DNA of 64,000 bases from contig NZ_JARKMZ010000007.1 in NCBI RefSeq assembly GCF_029360775.1, positions 282,779-346,778 on the forward strand, given 5' to 3'. The notes beneath the pieces were generated by a model, which worked only from the letters and a program-made list of their open reading frames with translations, was not told the origin of the DNA and searched no databases. Source of the stretch: Daejeonella sp. H1SJ63 (lineage in GTDB: Bacteria; Bacteroidota; Bacteroidia; Sphingobacteriales; Sphingobacteriaceae). Shown in pieces: positions 1 to 8,703 of this stretch; the stretch's first letter is position 1; each line of letters begins with the position of its first letter. A program made the translations under genes and the position numbers.

Positions 1-233
1 CCCCTTCCTTTCTGTATGAAAGCAGGAGAAAGCGGACGAATGGTAAAGGAAAGAGTGGAATCCAGCTCTCCATTCAATTGTTGTCTCCGATAATAATCTT
101 CGAAAGGCTGGAATCCAACAGGAATACTTTGGGCAAAAACAGGTGCAGAGAAAAAAACAGAGATTAAAATTAATCCAAAAAGGAAAGACCTTTGATCAGG
201 TCTCAGGAGAATGTATGTATCTCTGCGTACCAA
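1..233 (-). CDS. Signal-peptide protein, possible outer-membrane Wzi/RemB-like (3' end outside window)
   Basis: This open frame begins directly after the wbpM stop, in the same frame, and runs off the left edge. No ATG exists. TTG at 231-233 is the likeliest start and CTG at 204-206 an alternative. The N-terminus has a basic stretch, a hydrophobic core (FLFGLILISVFFSAPVFA) and a probable signal peptidase site before QSIPVGFQPF. The mature part contains the stretch EDYYRRQQLNGELDSTLSF. From memory, this resembles the start of Bacteroidota outer-membrane proteins of the Wzi/RemB sort found beside capsule loci, but only about 75 residues are visible. The position downstream of wbpM suits a surface-polysaccharide anchoring role. 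The secretion signal is well supported, the function weakly. Confidence 0.55.
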   Translation of the reverse strand, partial: MVRRDTYILLRPDQRSFLFGLILISVFFSAPVFAQSIPVGFQPFEDYYRRQQLNGELDSTLSFTIRPLSPAFIQKGR

Positions 234-257
234 TACAATAGCTGAATGAGGGTTTAA

Positions 258-2225
258 TTAAATATTAGTAATCGTTTTGACCGGAGTATCTATACGATTA
301 TCTAACTCCTCATAGATCGAATTATTGCTCTTAAACTCAGGTACAATCTCCTTCATTTTAACAACCACCTGGCGGTCTTTATATTCACAACTCAATTTAA
401 TCAGTTCTCGGATATGCTCATTGATGGTCTGGAAATGATACTCCCGAACCTGAGCCACCATAATCTTCTCATGATGAGTCGGCATGGTATTTTCCATGTC
501 ATTTAATAATTCCTCATAGAGCTTTTCCCCGGGTCTTAGTCCTGAAAATTCGATGGCAATATCCTGATGAGGAACCAAACCCGATAAACGGATCATCTTT
601 TTGGCCAGTTCCACAATTTTAACGGATTTACCCATATCGAAGATAAAGATCTCACCTCCTTCTCCCATCGACCCGGCCTCCAATACCAAACGGCAGGCCT
701 CGGGTATAGTCATAAAATAGCGGGTAATTTCAGGATGGGTCACCGTAATCGGGCCGCCTTTCTGAATCTGGGCCTTAAAACGGGGAATGACAGAACCATT
801 GGATCCGAGTACATTCCCAAAACGGGTGGTAATAAATTTGGTATTCACCCCCGAACGGTCCTGGTTCAGATGGCTGAGTCCGTTGGTATAAATTGCAGGT
901 TCCTGATATTTAAATGAATTAAAGAGCGACTGAACATAGATCTCAGCAATCCTTTTGGAAGCCCCCATTACATTGGTTGGGTTAACGGCTTTATCAGTTG
1001 AGATCATCACAAACTTCTCAACTCCATACTTCACTGATAGATCTGAAACTACCTTAGTTCCCATTACATTCGTACGCACTGCCTCTCCGGGATTATGTTC
1101 CATAAGAGGAACATGTTTATAGGCAGCTGCATGGTATACATAATGTGGCTTAAATGTTTGAAACAAAAGTTCCATCCTGCATTGATCCCGTACATCACCT
1201 ATAAAAGAATGAAAATTATTATTCAGATTATTTTCCTGCAACTCCAGTTGAAGTTCATGTAAAGGGGTTTCACTCTGATCATTCAAAATAATCATCTGAG
1301 GTAAAAACTGGGATATCTGCCTTACAATCTCAGATCCGATTGAGCCTGCAGCACCGGTAACTAATACACGCCTGCCTTTTAACTGATCGCCAATGATATC
1401 ATTATTAATCTCGATGGGTTCACGTTCCAGCAGATCCTCAATTTTAATATTCTGCAATTGTTTGCTGGAAAGCTGTCCATTGATCCAGGAACGAACCGGA
1501 GGCAGGGTTAATACCTTTACGTCATTCTCAAGACAAATATCCACAATTCTATTTTTTCGTTCAGATGGAATACTCTGGGATGCTATGATCAAATCCTCTA
1601 TTTTTTCCTGCTTAACAAGCGATAAAAAGTCGCGGGTATGATAAATCTTAATCCCGTCTATTGCTTTGCCTGACTTTCGCTCATCGTCATCAATAAAGGC
1701 TGTAAGCAACATATTCACTTTGTTATCATGATCCAGAGTTCGCTTTGCAGCAATACCGGCCTCACCTGCACCATAGATAATTACCCTTTGCTTATCCATG
1801 CGAAAATTCTTTATGTACATAAAGAAGTATTTCACCATAATTCTGTAGGTAATCAGCAATAAAAAACCGGTCAAGCCATTAATAATAAGTATTACATTGG
1901 AAATATAGGGTTCCTTACCAAAGCTGAGCAGGATTAGATTCACTATAAAAAACAGGCCATTACTAATCAGAACAGAGAAAAGTATCCTGAATGAATCCTG
2001 CGCACTGGTATATCTGATAATACCTGCATAAGTCTTAATACTTAAAAAAACAAAACTGTTTAGAACCGTAAATATCAATACATTACGACTCAATTCAGCA
2101 GAATTGATTTCTTCAATATTCAAATTATATTTCAGGAAATACGCGAAACAAAGGGAAAATCCGCAGACAAAAAGATCCAGACAAAAGATGATCCAGCGCG
2201 GTACGATGTTGATATGGTTAAACAA
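258..2225 (-). CDS. wbpM: UDP-GlcNAc 4,6-dehydratase, membrane-bound WbpM/CapD type
   Basis: This enzyme converts UDP-GlcNAc to UDP-2-acetamido-2,6-dideoxy-4-keto-hexose at the inner membrane. Four hydrophobic N-terminal segments (roughly residues 11-31, 50-66, 82-101, 108-129) are followed by a nucleotide-binding domain with YGAGEAG at 151-157 and an extended SDR domain with TGAAGSIG at 290-297. The active site reads S409, M420, K424 (STDKAVNPTNVMGASK). This is the S-M-K triad that replaces S-Y-K in the family. The length of 655 residues is normal. The start is TTG at 2223-2225, because an in-frame stop lies five codons upstream and there is no ATG. It is the last biosynthetic gene of the locus, and with the 4-ketoreductase at 4197 it could make UDP-QuiNAc or a similar starter for the WbpL-like transferase. 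A 946-bp repeat-rich gap separates it from wbpL. Confidence 0.93.
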   Translation of the reverse strand: MFNHINIVPRWIIFCLDLFVCGFSLCFAYFLKYNLNIEEINSAELSRNVLIFTVLNSFVFLSIKTYAGIIRYTSAQDSFRILFSVLISNGLFFIVNLILLSFGKEPYISNVILIINGLTGFLLLITYRIMVKYFFMYIKNFRMDKQRVIIYGAGEAGIAAKRTLDHDNKVNMLLTAFIDDDERKSGKAIDGIKIYHTRDFLSLVKQEKIEDLIIASQSIPSERKNRIVDICLENDVKVLTLPPVRSWINGQLSSKQLQNIKIEDLLEREPIEINNDIIGDQLKGRRVLVTGAAGSIGSEIVRQISQFLPQMIILNDQSETPLHELQLELQENNLNNNFHSFIGDVRDQCRMELLFQTFKPHYVYHAAAYKHVPLMEHNPGEAVRTNVMGTKVVSDLSVKYGVEKFVMISTDKAVNPTNVMGASKRIAEIYVQSLFNSFKYQEPAIYTNGLSHLNQDRSGVNTKFITTRFGNVLGSNGSVIPRFKAQIQKGGPITVTHPEITRYFMTIPEACRLVLEAGSMGEGGEIFIFDMGKSVKIVELAKKMIRLSGLVPHQDIAIEFSGLRPGEKLYEELLNDMENTMPTHHEKIMVAQVREYHFQTINEHIRELIKLSCEYKDRQVVVKMKEIVPEFKSNNSIYEELDNRIDTPVKTITNI

Positions 2226-2247
2226 GGCTGTTTTCTTGGTTTATTAA

Positions 2248-2255
2248 CAAATATA
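2248..2255 (-). promoter_or_regulatory. Possible -7 box upstream of wbpM
   Basis: The minus strand reads TATATTTG, matching the Bacteroidota -7 consensus TAnnTTTG, 23 bp upstream of the TTG start of wbpM. No convincing TTG -33 element lies 17-20 bp further upstream. The long gap before wbpM makes a separate promoter reasonable. Confidence 0.35.
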
Positions 2256-2680
2256 GTATAATTACTTATTCATTGGAATGTAATATTTTTTTTGAGGGGA
2301 TGTTTAGTAGTAGTATTAAATGTCAACCGTGTCATTTATGCCTGTCACAGGCAGGCTTGTAATGACAAATAGCAGTCACAATCCTCCACTATTACTTGTC
2401 ATTACGAGCCTGCCTGCCGGTAGGCAGGGAGGCTCGACGAAGCAATCTCATGAAAAAGCCAAGCCTTTCATCAACAGATTTCTCCTCGCCTGAAATACAG
2501 TTTTCAATAGAACAATCCTACCCGCTCATTCGAAAAATAATATGAAAATCAGAAACTCCTATTTGTTAATTCACTTTTGTCATCCCGACAAAGGAGGGAT
2601 ATTCGTACTGTGTATCGTCCTAAAGCAAGACAGGTTTTATAAATTCTGCTATAAGTTGAAAATACTAACAAGAGCCAAGT
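2256..2680. repeat. Intergenic stretch with short dispersed repeats
   Basis: There is no credible gene here. From about 2320 to 2455 lie interspersed repeats: CCTGTCACAGG at 2341-2350, then a GTCATTACGAGCC-type block ending in GACGAAGCAATCTC. The 20-mer at 2409-2428 (CCTGCCTGCCGGTAGGCAGG) occurs as its exact reverse complement at 2966-2985 inside the neighbouring larger repeat. A plus-strand open frame (2542-2826) crosses into the larger repeat and is probably fortuitous. Confidence 0.6.
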
Positions 2681-2994
2681 TATCCCGCTCTTTGCCGCGG
2701 AGGCAAGGTACTTTTTGCTTGATCAAAAAGTACCCAAAAAATCAAGAAAGAACGAAGCTTCCACCGCCAAGGGCAAAACACCCGGCCCGCCGTTCTTTCA
2801 TCCCTGCGCTCAGAAATCCTGATTAATTTAAAATGATTACCATTCATGGAAATTATAAAGGGTGCTGAAGTGAGGGCCAGCGTTTAGGAATGTTTATCCA
2901 CAAACGGCTGCGTACAGGGCTATAAATATCTTTGCAAAGACAGCAGTAGTGTTTACCGCCCTGTCCCTGCCTACCGGCAGGCAGGCGATGCCGC
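2681..2994 (-). repeat. Large dispersed repeat, copy D (diverged, inverted)
   Basis: Read on the minus strand, this segment starts GCGGCATCG, passes GGGCGGTAAACACTACTGC, CCCTGTACGCAGCCG, GAACGGCGGGCCGGG and GGCGGTGGAAGC, and ends near CCTCCGCGG. The same blocks, in the same order, occur in three copies at 57.2-62.5 kb on the plus strand. Copy D is the most diverged and shortest. Where the others carry about 55-60 bases between two hairpin arms, D has a tight 11-bp hairpin. It lies between wbpL and wbpM. Confidence 0.85.
2707..2734. repeat. Perfect 11-bp hairpin in repeat copy D
   Basis: Arms GGTACTTTTTG (2707-2717) and CAAAAAGTACC (2724-2734) are exact reverse complements around the loop CTTGAT. 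The equivalent arms in the other copies differ in sequence but still pair, as described in the findings. Confidence 0.85.
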
Positions 2995-3171
2995 AAAAAA
3001 AGGTTAATGAAAGGATACTGCTTGAACTAGCTAAAAATGGAGTTTTTCAGTTGACAACCCGATAGTTATCGGGTCGACAAATTGCCTCATTGACAAATCC
3101 GGATTATCAACAAATGAACTCCTAATCCAGCCATGTATTCAGATTGAAAATTGAACCACCCTTCCATTTGC
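2995..3171. other. Short intergenic region downstream of wbpL
   Basis: No gene is seen. It holds the inverted repeat ACCCGATA-GT-TATCGGGT at 3057-3074, which recurs in close form at 61301-61317 (ACCCGATAGCTATCGG) and as TACCCGATATCGGGTA at 54215-54230. No T-run follows the stem on the minus strand, so it is more likely a small dispersed palindrome than a terminator of wbpL. Confidence 0.5.
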
Positions 3172-4152
3172 TCATTTGCTAATTTTCTCATTTGCTAATC
3201 CCCTCCCCATCAAACGCTCCCTCCCCTCCACAACAAACCTCATCCCCACAAAAGCAAGTCCTGAAAGCAGGATAAAAACCAGAAAAGCTAATGAATCCCA
3301 ATCGGAGTAAATAATCAGTAAATTGACAAGACCTTGTACAAGCATATATAATGACGAAACCTGCAAATGCGGCCAGCCCTTCACATTAGCCAGGTATTGA
3401 TAAAAATGGCTGCGATGGGCCTCAAAGATATTTTCCCTGCGGATTAATCTGAAAATAATGGTACTCACTGTATCCAGTCCATAAATTAAAAGCAGACCGA
3501 TATACTTCAGATCTCCGCTTTGGATAATCAGCAATAAGAGAAAGAAAATAATGATAAAAGCTATACTTACACTTCCCACATCTCCGGCAAAGCATTTAGC
3601 CTTTTTTCTGAAATTAAAAAAACTGAATACCAGAAGCGCCAAAGCCGATACCATCAGCCAGTCACTTTTTATGAATGAAATATGCGACTCATTGATAAAA
3701 TATAAGCTGAGTATCGTTATCAGGCTGTAGGCCCCGGTTATCCCGTTAATTCCATCCATGAAATTACAGGCATTAATGGTACCGATAACCAGAATATAAA
3801 CCGGAATAATAATCCAAAGAGGATAGGTCATTAAATCTGTCTGCATAAATAGTAAGGAGACTGAGATCAGATGAACCAGAAGCCGGAGTTTATTCGCCAG
3901 GGGCTTCAGATCATCATAAAAGCTGATCAGACTGATCAGCAATAAACCTGAAGTAAAAAGAGGGTAATCAAAGCCGTTCAGCAGGAAATGAAGGAGGAGG
4001 GCAAGAGGAAATACAATACCCCCACCACGTATGGTGATTTGGTTATGAGAGCTGCGGTGATTGGGTTTATCCGTTATTTGAAAATGAACCGCCAGCCTGA
4101 AATAGAGTAAGAGGCAGAAGTATAATAACGGCAGATAGATGAGATACAACAT
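3172..4152 (-). CDS. wbpL: Initiating sugar-1-phosphate transferase, WbpL/WecA family
   Basis: This is a polytopic membrane enzyme (326 residues, about ten hydrophobic segments) that transfers a HexNAc-1-phosphate from UDP to undecaprenyl phosphate, starting repeat-unit synthesis. Family hallmarks are NACNFMDGINGITG (the Asp-rich metal/nucleotide site), CFAGDVGSVS and HRSHFYQYLAN. The start is ATG. The extreme C-terminus (LANEKISK) is encoded by the repeated intergenic motif CATTTGCTAA, so the last residues may have drifted. It lies 44 bp downstream of the ketoreductase gene, giving the ketoreductase-wbpL-wbpM grouping seen at the end of several Pseudomonas O-antigen loci. The exact starter sugar cannot be read from sequence. 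Confidence 0.9.
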   Translation of the reverse strand: MLYLIYLPLLYFCLLLYFRLAVHFQITDKPNHRSSHNQITIRGGGIVFPLALLLHFLLNGFDYPLFTSGLLLISLISFYDDLKPLANKLRLLVHLISVSLLFMQTDLMTYPLWIIIPVYILVIGTINACNFMDGINGITGAYSLITILSLYFINESHISFIKSDWLMVSALALLVFSFFNFRKKAKCFAGDVGSVSIAFIIIFFLLLLIIQSGDLKYIGLLLIYGLDTVSTIIFRLIRRENIFEAHRSHFYQYLANVKGWPHLQVSSLYMLVQGLVNLLIIYSDWDSLAFLVFILLSGLAFVGMRFVVEGRERLMGRGLANEKISK

Positions 4153-4196
4153 TCTGCAAACTTATTCAATTCATAGAATTAAACAAGGCCGGTAAA

Positions 4197-5108
4197 TTAT
4201 TTGGATTGAGTTTGAAAGGAACGTATAGTTTGTATAATGCCATCCCTGGCTTTTACCGGAAGTTCCTTCCCTAAGGCCTGTCTGAGTTTTGAAGTATCAA
4301 CAACATAGTTCTCGGTTAATTTATTCAAACGCTCAGTGGTCAATGGAAGTTTTAGTTTATCTCCCATACCCGCCAGTAAACGAATAAATCGAGGATTGAT
4401 CTTCCATAATCCGGGATTTCGACCAGAGGCCAGTGCAATTAATCGGATTAACTCATTGGTAGAAATTGTCTCATCATCGGCTACATGATAAACGCCCGAT
4501 GGAATATCATCACGTTCCAGCAATTCCCGGATTACGAAACAAAGATTCTCAACGCTTAAGAATGAACGCTTATTCTCAAAAGCCGCAAGCGGATAGGGAA
4601 TTCCATTTGAAATCAGTTTATACAATAAATTCAGATTACCTTTATTCCCCGGACCGTGGATCATACAGGGACGGAGGATATAATAAGACTTATCTTCGGG
4701 TAATGGCTGATTACGGATATACTCTTCGGCCATCAGCTTGGATTTTCCGTAATGTGTATTCGGATTGGGAAAATCACTCTCAGAAAGCACTCCATCTACC
4801 TGATCTGCTACAGCTTTTACTGAACTCACATAAATAAATTTTTTGACATCGGATACTAGAAAAGCATCAAACAACCTTCTGGTGAATTCAAAATTAATCT
4901 CATAATAAGGTGTTGGATCTGAAACCTTTTCCAATGCATGAGCCTTACCTGCTAGATGTATAATTGAATCACTTTGGTCTATTTTAGAAAAGGCACCGCT
5001 TCCAAGTTCATCCCTTGTTAAAGGAACATAATTTATTGTTGAACCTTGTAAATAATGGATTAGATTTTTACCAACAAATCCAGTAGAACCCGTAATTACT
5101 ACCGTCAT
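4197..5108 (-). CDS. NAD-dependent epimerase/4-ketoreductase, WbpV-like
   Basis: A 303-residue extended SDR with a cofactor motif GSTGFVGKNL at the N-terminus and an HYGKSK active site (Tyr-x-x-x-Lys), preceded by a YVSSVKA serine region. In P. aeruginosa and Rhizobium, relatives (WbpV, WreQ) reduce the 4-keto product of WbpM-type dehydratases to UDP-QuiNAc. Its place between the WbuB-like transferase and wbpL fits that role. The start codon overlaps the stop of the upstream transferase by 4 bp (ATGA), showing translational coupling. UDP-FucNAc formation is an alternative that sequence alone does not exclude. Confidence 0.82.
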   Translation of the reverse strand: MTVVITGSTGFVGKNLIHYLQGSTINYVPLTRDELGSGAFSKIDQSDSIIHLAGKAHALEKVSDPTPYYEINFEFTRRLFDAFLVSDVKKFIYVSSVKAVADQVDGVLSESDFPNPNTHYGKSKLMAEEYIRNQPLPEDKSYYILRPCMIHGPGNKGNLNLLYKLISNGIPYPLAAFENKRSFLSVENLCFVIRELLERDDIPSGVYHVADDETISTNELIRLIALASGRNPGLWKINPRFIRLLAGMGDKLKLPLTTERLNKLTENYVVDTSKLRQALGKELPVKARDGIIQTIRSFQTQSK

Positions 5109-6373
5109 TTGGAATTTAGCATTTTATTTCCGAGATCTACATATTGCTTCGTCACAATATGTCTTGAGTAAGTGTTTTCAATATGATCAAATCCATTTTT
5201 TCCAAGAATTTGAAGCTCAGATTTGTCAAGCAAAAGATTATGAATAATCCGTTCAATTTCCCTGCATTGATCTTCAATTTGTCGGTCATGGATAAGATAG
5301 GCACAATCTGTAGGCTTCAGAAAATTACAGATAGGTGTGTTTTCGCCTGACAAGATTAGCAATGGCTTACTGCAAGCCATAATGGTATATACTTTTGAGG
5401 GGAATCCCTGGCCTTCCATTTCAGGTGACATGAATATAAAATGAAGATCGGCAAAAGCAATTAGTGAAGGCATTAATTCTCTTTTCTGATAGGGCACCAA
5501 ATGAATATTTTTCAGATCCAACAACCTGATCTGTTCTTCAAGATAAGGCTTCATGACACCTTCGCCAATTACCCAGAATTCAACATCTTTGTCTGAAAGA
5601 TTTTTAGCTACTCTCAGCAAGGGCTCCCAGGCTTGGGCATGCCCAATATTCCCCGCATACATAATCTTTAGGCAAGAGTTTTTTTCTTGAAAACAATGCG
5701 AATCCAGGTTATGGTCAAAATGAGCCAAGGGCTTGTAAAGTTCAGTATCTACAAAATTGGGGATTATACTTAATTTACTCTTATCATTAAAGCGATCTTT
5801 AATGGTACGATAAAATATATCATCAATTGTTGTCACTGCATCAGAATGATTATAAACTTTTCTTTCCAGCCACTTCAGGAAACTGATTACAGGTTTTAAT
5901 TTCAATTTACCCTGATTAATCAAAAAGTCAGGATAAATTTCCTGTACATTATAAACAACTTTTGCCCCTTTGATCTTTCCTATCAATAAATTAATGATAC
6001 CAATGGTTAATGGTGGGGAAGGTGAAAGGATCAGGTTTATATCTTTCTGTAGCAGACCCAGAAAAAATGACAAAACATGCCAGTAGATAAATCCAATAAT
6101 TCTTAGAATTGAGCTCCTGAACTTCTTCTGAGGAACATGCAATACCCGAATACCATTAAAATCACTTTCATAGAAAAGCCCTAAAACCTTTTTCTTAAGT
6201 GGTTGTTTTACGAGTTCAGAAGGAAGCACATTATAGTGAGGAGTAGTAGTCAAAACAAGCACTTCATAGCCCTCTTCCCTGAATCTTAGCGCGATATCAT
6301 TGTAAAGATAGGCAGTTGATACTCCATCCGGACTAAATACGATACTATGTATTAAAACTTTCCTGATTACCAC
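5105..6373 (-). CDS. wbuB: GT4 glycosyltransferase, WbuB-like (putative L-FucNAc transferase)
   Basis: A 422-residue cytoplasmic GT-B protein. The N-terminal half has a hydrophobic patch suited to membrane association. The C-terminal half has the donor-binding region: YAGNIGHAQAWEPL, then EGQGFPSKVYTIMACSKPLL, the usual GT4 E-x7-E-like element. It directly follows fnlC, as wbuB follows fnlABC in E. coli O26-type loci, so transfer of L-FucNAc (or its amidino derivative) is the likely activity. The start codon is GTG; no in-frame ATG lies nearby. The donor assignment rests on context. Confidence 0.8.
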   Translation of the reverse strand: MVIRKVLIHSIVFSPDGVSTAYLYNDIALRFREEGYEVLVLTTTPHYNVLPSELVKQPLKKKVLGLFYESDFNGIRVLHVPQKKFRSSILRIIGFIYWHVLSFFLGLLQKDINLILSPSPPLTIGIINLLIGKIKGAKVVYNVQEIYPDFLINQGKLKLKPVISFLKWLERKVYNHSDAVTTIDDIFYRTIKDRFNDKSKLSIIPNFVDTELYKPLAHFDHNLDSHCFQEKNSCLKIMYAGNIGHAQAWEPLLRVAKNLSDKDVEFWVIGEGVMKPYLEEQIRLLDLKNIHLVPYQKRELMPSLIAFADLHFIFMSPEMEGQGFPSKVYTIMACSKPLLILSGENTPICNFLKPTDCAYLIHDRQIEDQCREIERIIHNLLLDKSELQILGKNGFDHIENTYSRHIVTKQYVDLGNKMLNSK

Positions 6374-6377
6374 TGAT

Positions 6378-7514
6378 TTATTCTGACCAAACTACCCGTT
6401 TGATATAATCAACATAGCTAATAATAATCTTTACCATTTTGTCAGAAACATTCGGCATAGAATAATCTGATACTAAACGAAAGTTCCTTTCTTCACCTCG
6501 CTTTTGAGCTTGGATTTGTTTTAAACCCTGCAAGATTCTTTCCGGATTTAAACCTACCATCATCACTGCAGCTTCTTCCATTGCTTCAGGACGCTCATGT
6601 GCCTCTCTGATATTCAATGCAGGGAAATTAAGGATAGATGATTCCTCAGAAATAGTCCCGCTATCTGATAAAACTGCATATGAATTCAACTGCAAGGCAT
6701 TATAGTCATTAAACCCCATAGGCTTCAGGAATTGTACCCCGGAATGCATTTTGACATTCATTTTATCAATCATCTTTTGAGTTCTGGGATGAGTACTCAC
6801 AATGATCGGCATCTTATATTTCTCGGCAATCAGATTTAAACTCAGCATCAGACCTTCAAAATTCTTTGGATTGCTGATATTTTCCTCCCTATGTGAAGAA
6901 ACCACAAAGTATTCTTGCATTTTCAGATTCAGACGCTGAACAATATCAGAAGCTTTGATACTCGGGAGATAATGGTTTAATACCTCAAACATAGGGGAGC
7001 CTGTCTTTATAATCCTGTCGGCAGGCAGACCCTCTCTGAGTAAGTATTCTCTGGCAATATCACTATAGGTAAGATTCACGTCTGAGATATGATCCACAAT
7101 CTTACGATTCGTTTCCTCAGGCACTCTCTGATCAAAGCAGCGGTTTCCCGCCTCCATATGAAAAATCGGTATATGACGTTTTTTTGCAGGTATTGCACAA
7201 AGACAACTGTTAGTATCACCCAATACCATGAAAGCATCAGGCTTTTCACTTTCCAGTAAGGGGTCAATCTTAATCAGGATTTGACCTATGGTTTCAGTGG
7301 CAGTAGCCCCTGCTGCATTCAGAAAAAAATCAGGCTTACGAATACCCAAATCATCAAAGAATATCTGATTTAATTCATAATCGTAATTCTGTCCGGTGTG
7401 TACAATAATATGCTCTATGGCATCAGACTCATCAAGCTTAGCCACTACCCTGGATAACCTGATAATTTCAGGCCGGGTACCGACAACGGTCATCACTTTA
7501 AGTCTTAATTTCAT
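6378..7514 (-). CDS. fnlC: UDP-2-acetamido-2,6-dideoxy-L-talose 2-epimerase (FnlC/WbjD/CapG)
   Basis: This is the last step of UDP-N-acetyl-L-fucosamine synthesis, a C2 epimerisation by a non-hydrolysing UDP-GlcNAc 2-epimerase fold. Diagnostic motifs are VGTRPEIIRLSRV, HTGQNYDYEL, HMEAGNRCFDQRVPEE, SSHREEN and SDSGTISEESS. The length of 378 residues is typical. It follows fnlB by 22 bp and precedes the WbuB-like gene by 4 bp. All three fnl genes are adjacent and in pathway order, so I am confident of the substrate. Confidence 0.95.
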   Translation of the reverse strand: MKLRLKVMTVVGTRPEIIRLSRVVAKLDESDAIEHIIVHTGQNYDYELNQIFFDDLGIRKPDFFLNAAGATATETIGQILIKIDPLLESEKPDAFMVLGDTNSCLCAIPAKKRHIPIFHMEAGNRCFDQRVPEETNRKIVDHISDVNLTYSDIAREYLLREGLPADRIIKTGSPMFEVLNHYLPSIKASDIVQRLNLKMQEYFVVSSHREENISNPKNFEGLMLSLNLIAEKYKMPIIVSTHPRTQKMIDKMNVKMHSGVQFLKPMGFNDYNALQLNSYAVLSDSGTISEESSILNFPALNIREAHERPEAMEEAAVMMVGLNPERILQGLKQIQAQKRGEERNFRLVSDYSMPNVSDKMVKIIISYVDYIKRVVWSE

Positions 7515-7536
7515 ATAATAAATCGGATATCAAAAT

Positions 7537-8661
7537 TTATACAGCTTCAAAAAATGTATCTGGATCATTAATATCAAAAAATTCATTAATCCAAAAAATA
7601 GTATATAATTCCTCTGAGCCTATATTTTTTATATTGTGAGCATACCAGATCGGCATATCAACATAAGCCGGGCTATCTCCAGAAAGATAAAGATCTATTG
7701 TTTCTGTTGTACCTATTTTCCTTAGCTGAATGAGTGCCTCTCCTTTGATCACTGCAAATCTCTCAATTTTTCGTGTATGAAAGTGATTTCCCCGAGTAAC
7801 TCCAGGAACTGTTGTAGAAAATGAAGTCTGCCCACCCTGACCTTCCCCAACACGTATAATTTCTGAGAAGGAGCCCCTATCATCTGTATGAAGAGTAAAT
7901 TTAATAGGGTAATAATTACTTATATCTATATAACTTCGGAAAGTATTAAATAAATTTAACTCAAATTTAGAATTGAATCTAGGAATAATACCATTTTCAA
8001 AATATTCAATTCTAAAGTTCCGTAACAATTCAAATACTTCAGAAACTTTAATTTGGGTTGAATATTCTAGAACACGAATATGGCTATTATCATTTTCTCT
8101 GATAAAACCAAGAATTTGGTCGACAAGCTCAGAAACATAAATGAGCTTTAACTCGCGGTCTATTTCTATCTTTGATGACTCATCATGTGTTAGTTGATAG
8201 CAAAATGTAGCAATGACAGAATTATAATAAGGTTCTCCAAAGGGACCGTACACATTCGGAATAACTAAGCCGCTAAATCGAACTCCAGCACTTTCTGCCC
8301 AATTACTTAATAATAATCTAGACTCTTTTTTCGATCTTCCATATAAATTATCGTTTTCCTCTTGTGAGGTCGACGAAAAAATTACGTGAGCTTGGCTCCT
8401 GGTTCTTTCGAGCGATGCTACAAGTTTTTGTGTTAATTTTAAATTAGTGTTAAAGATTACTTCTGAATCATTATGCCGATTCAATCCCGCTAAATGTATA
8501 ATTACATTGCAATTCGCCACAAACTCATCAAGCAAATCTTCATCGTCAAAAAAACTTCTTCTGAAATCAACTCTTTCAAATTCACTTGGATAGAGCCCAA
8601 GAGTATTAAAAATATGACTTCCAATAAAACCACTTTGACCTGTTATTCCTATTTTACGCAT
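7537..8661 (-). CDS. fnlB: UDP-2-acetamido-2,6-dideoxy-hexulose reductase/C3-epimerase (FnlB/WbjC/CapF)
   Basis: A two-domain enzyme of 374 residues. The N-terminal SDR domain (GITGQSGFIGSHI; LYGRSKKES as Tyr-x-x-x-Lys) reduces the 4-keto group. The C-terminal cupin domain (from about residue 250; GNHFHTRKIERFAVIKGEA) carries the metal-type His pair and performs the C3 epimerisation known for CapF. It lies 42 bp after fnlA. The coding sequence is visibly A+T richer than the locus ends, as are most of the sugar-specific genes. Confidence 0.95.
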   Translation of the reverse strand: MRKIGITGQSGFIGSHIFNTLGLYPSEFERVDFRRSFFDDEDLLDEFVANCNVIIHLAGLNRHNDSEVIFNTNLKLTQKLVASLERTRSQAHVIFSSTSQEENDNLYGRSKKESRLLLSNWAESAGVRFSGLVIPNVYGPFGEPYYNSVIATFCYQLTHDESSKIEIDRELKLIYVSELVDQILGFIRENDNSHIRVLEYSTQIKVSEVFELLRNFRIEYFENGIIPRFNSKFELNLFNTFRSYIDISNYYPIKFTLHTDDRGSFSEIIRVGEGQGGQTSFSTTVPGVTRGNHFHTRKIERFAVIKGEALIQLRKIGTTETIDLYLSGDSPAYVDMPIWYAHNIKNIGSEELYTIFWINEFFDINDPDTFFEAV

Positions 8662-8703
8662 ATAATAATTCTATTGGACTGGGATTTAGAACCCTATTAC
8701 TTC

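Noticed and set aside
2542-2826. 94-residue plus-strand open frame
   Set aside because: More than a third of it lies in repeat copy D; no family features or ribosome site.
3057-3074. ACCCGATAGTTATCGGGT as the wbpL terminator
   Set aside because: Not followed by a T-rich stretch; the loop is very small; member of a repeated palindrome group.
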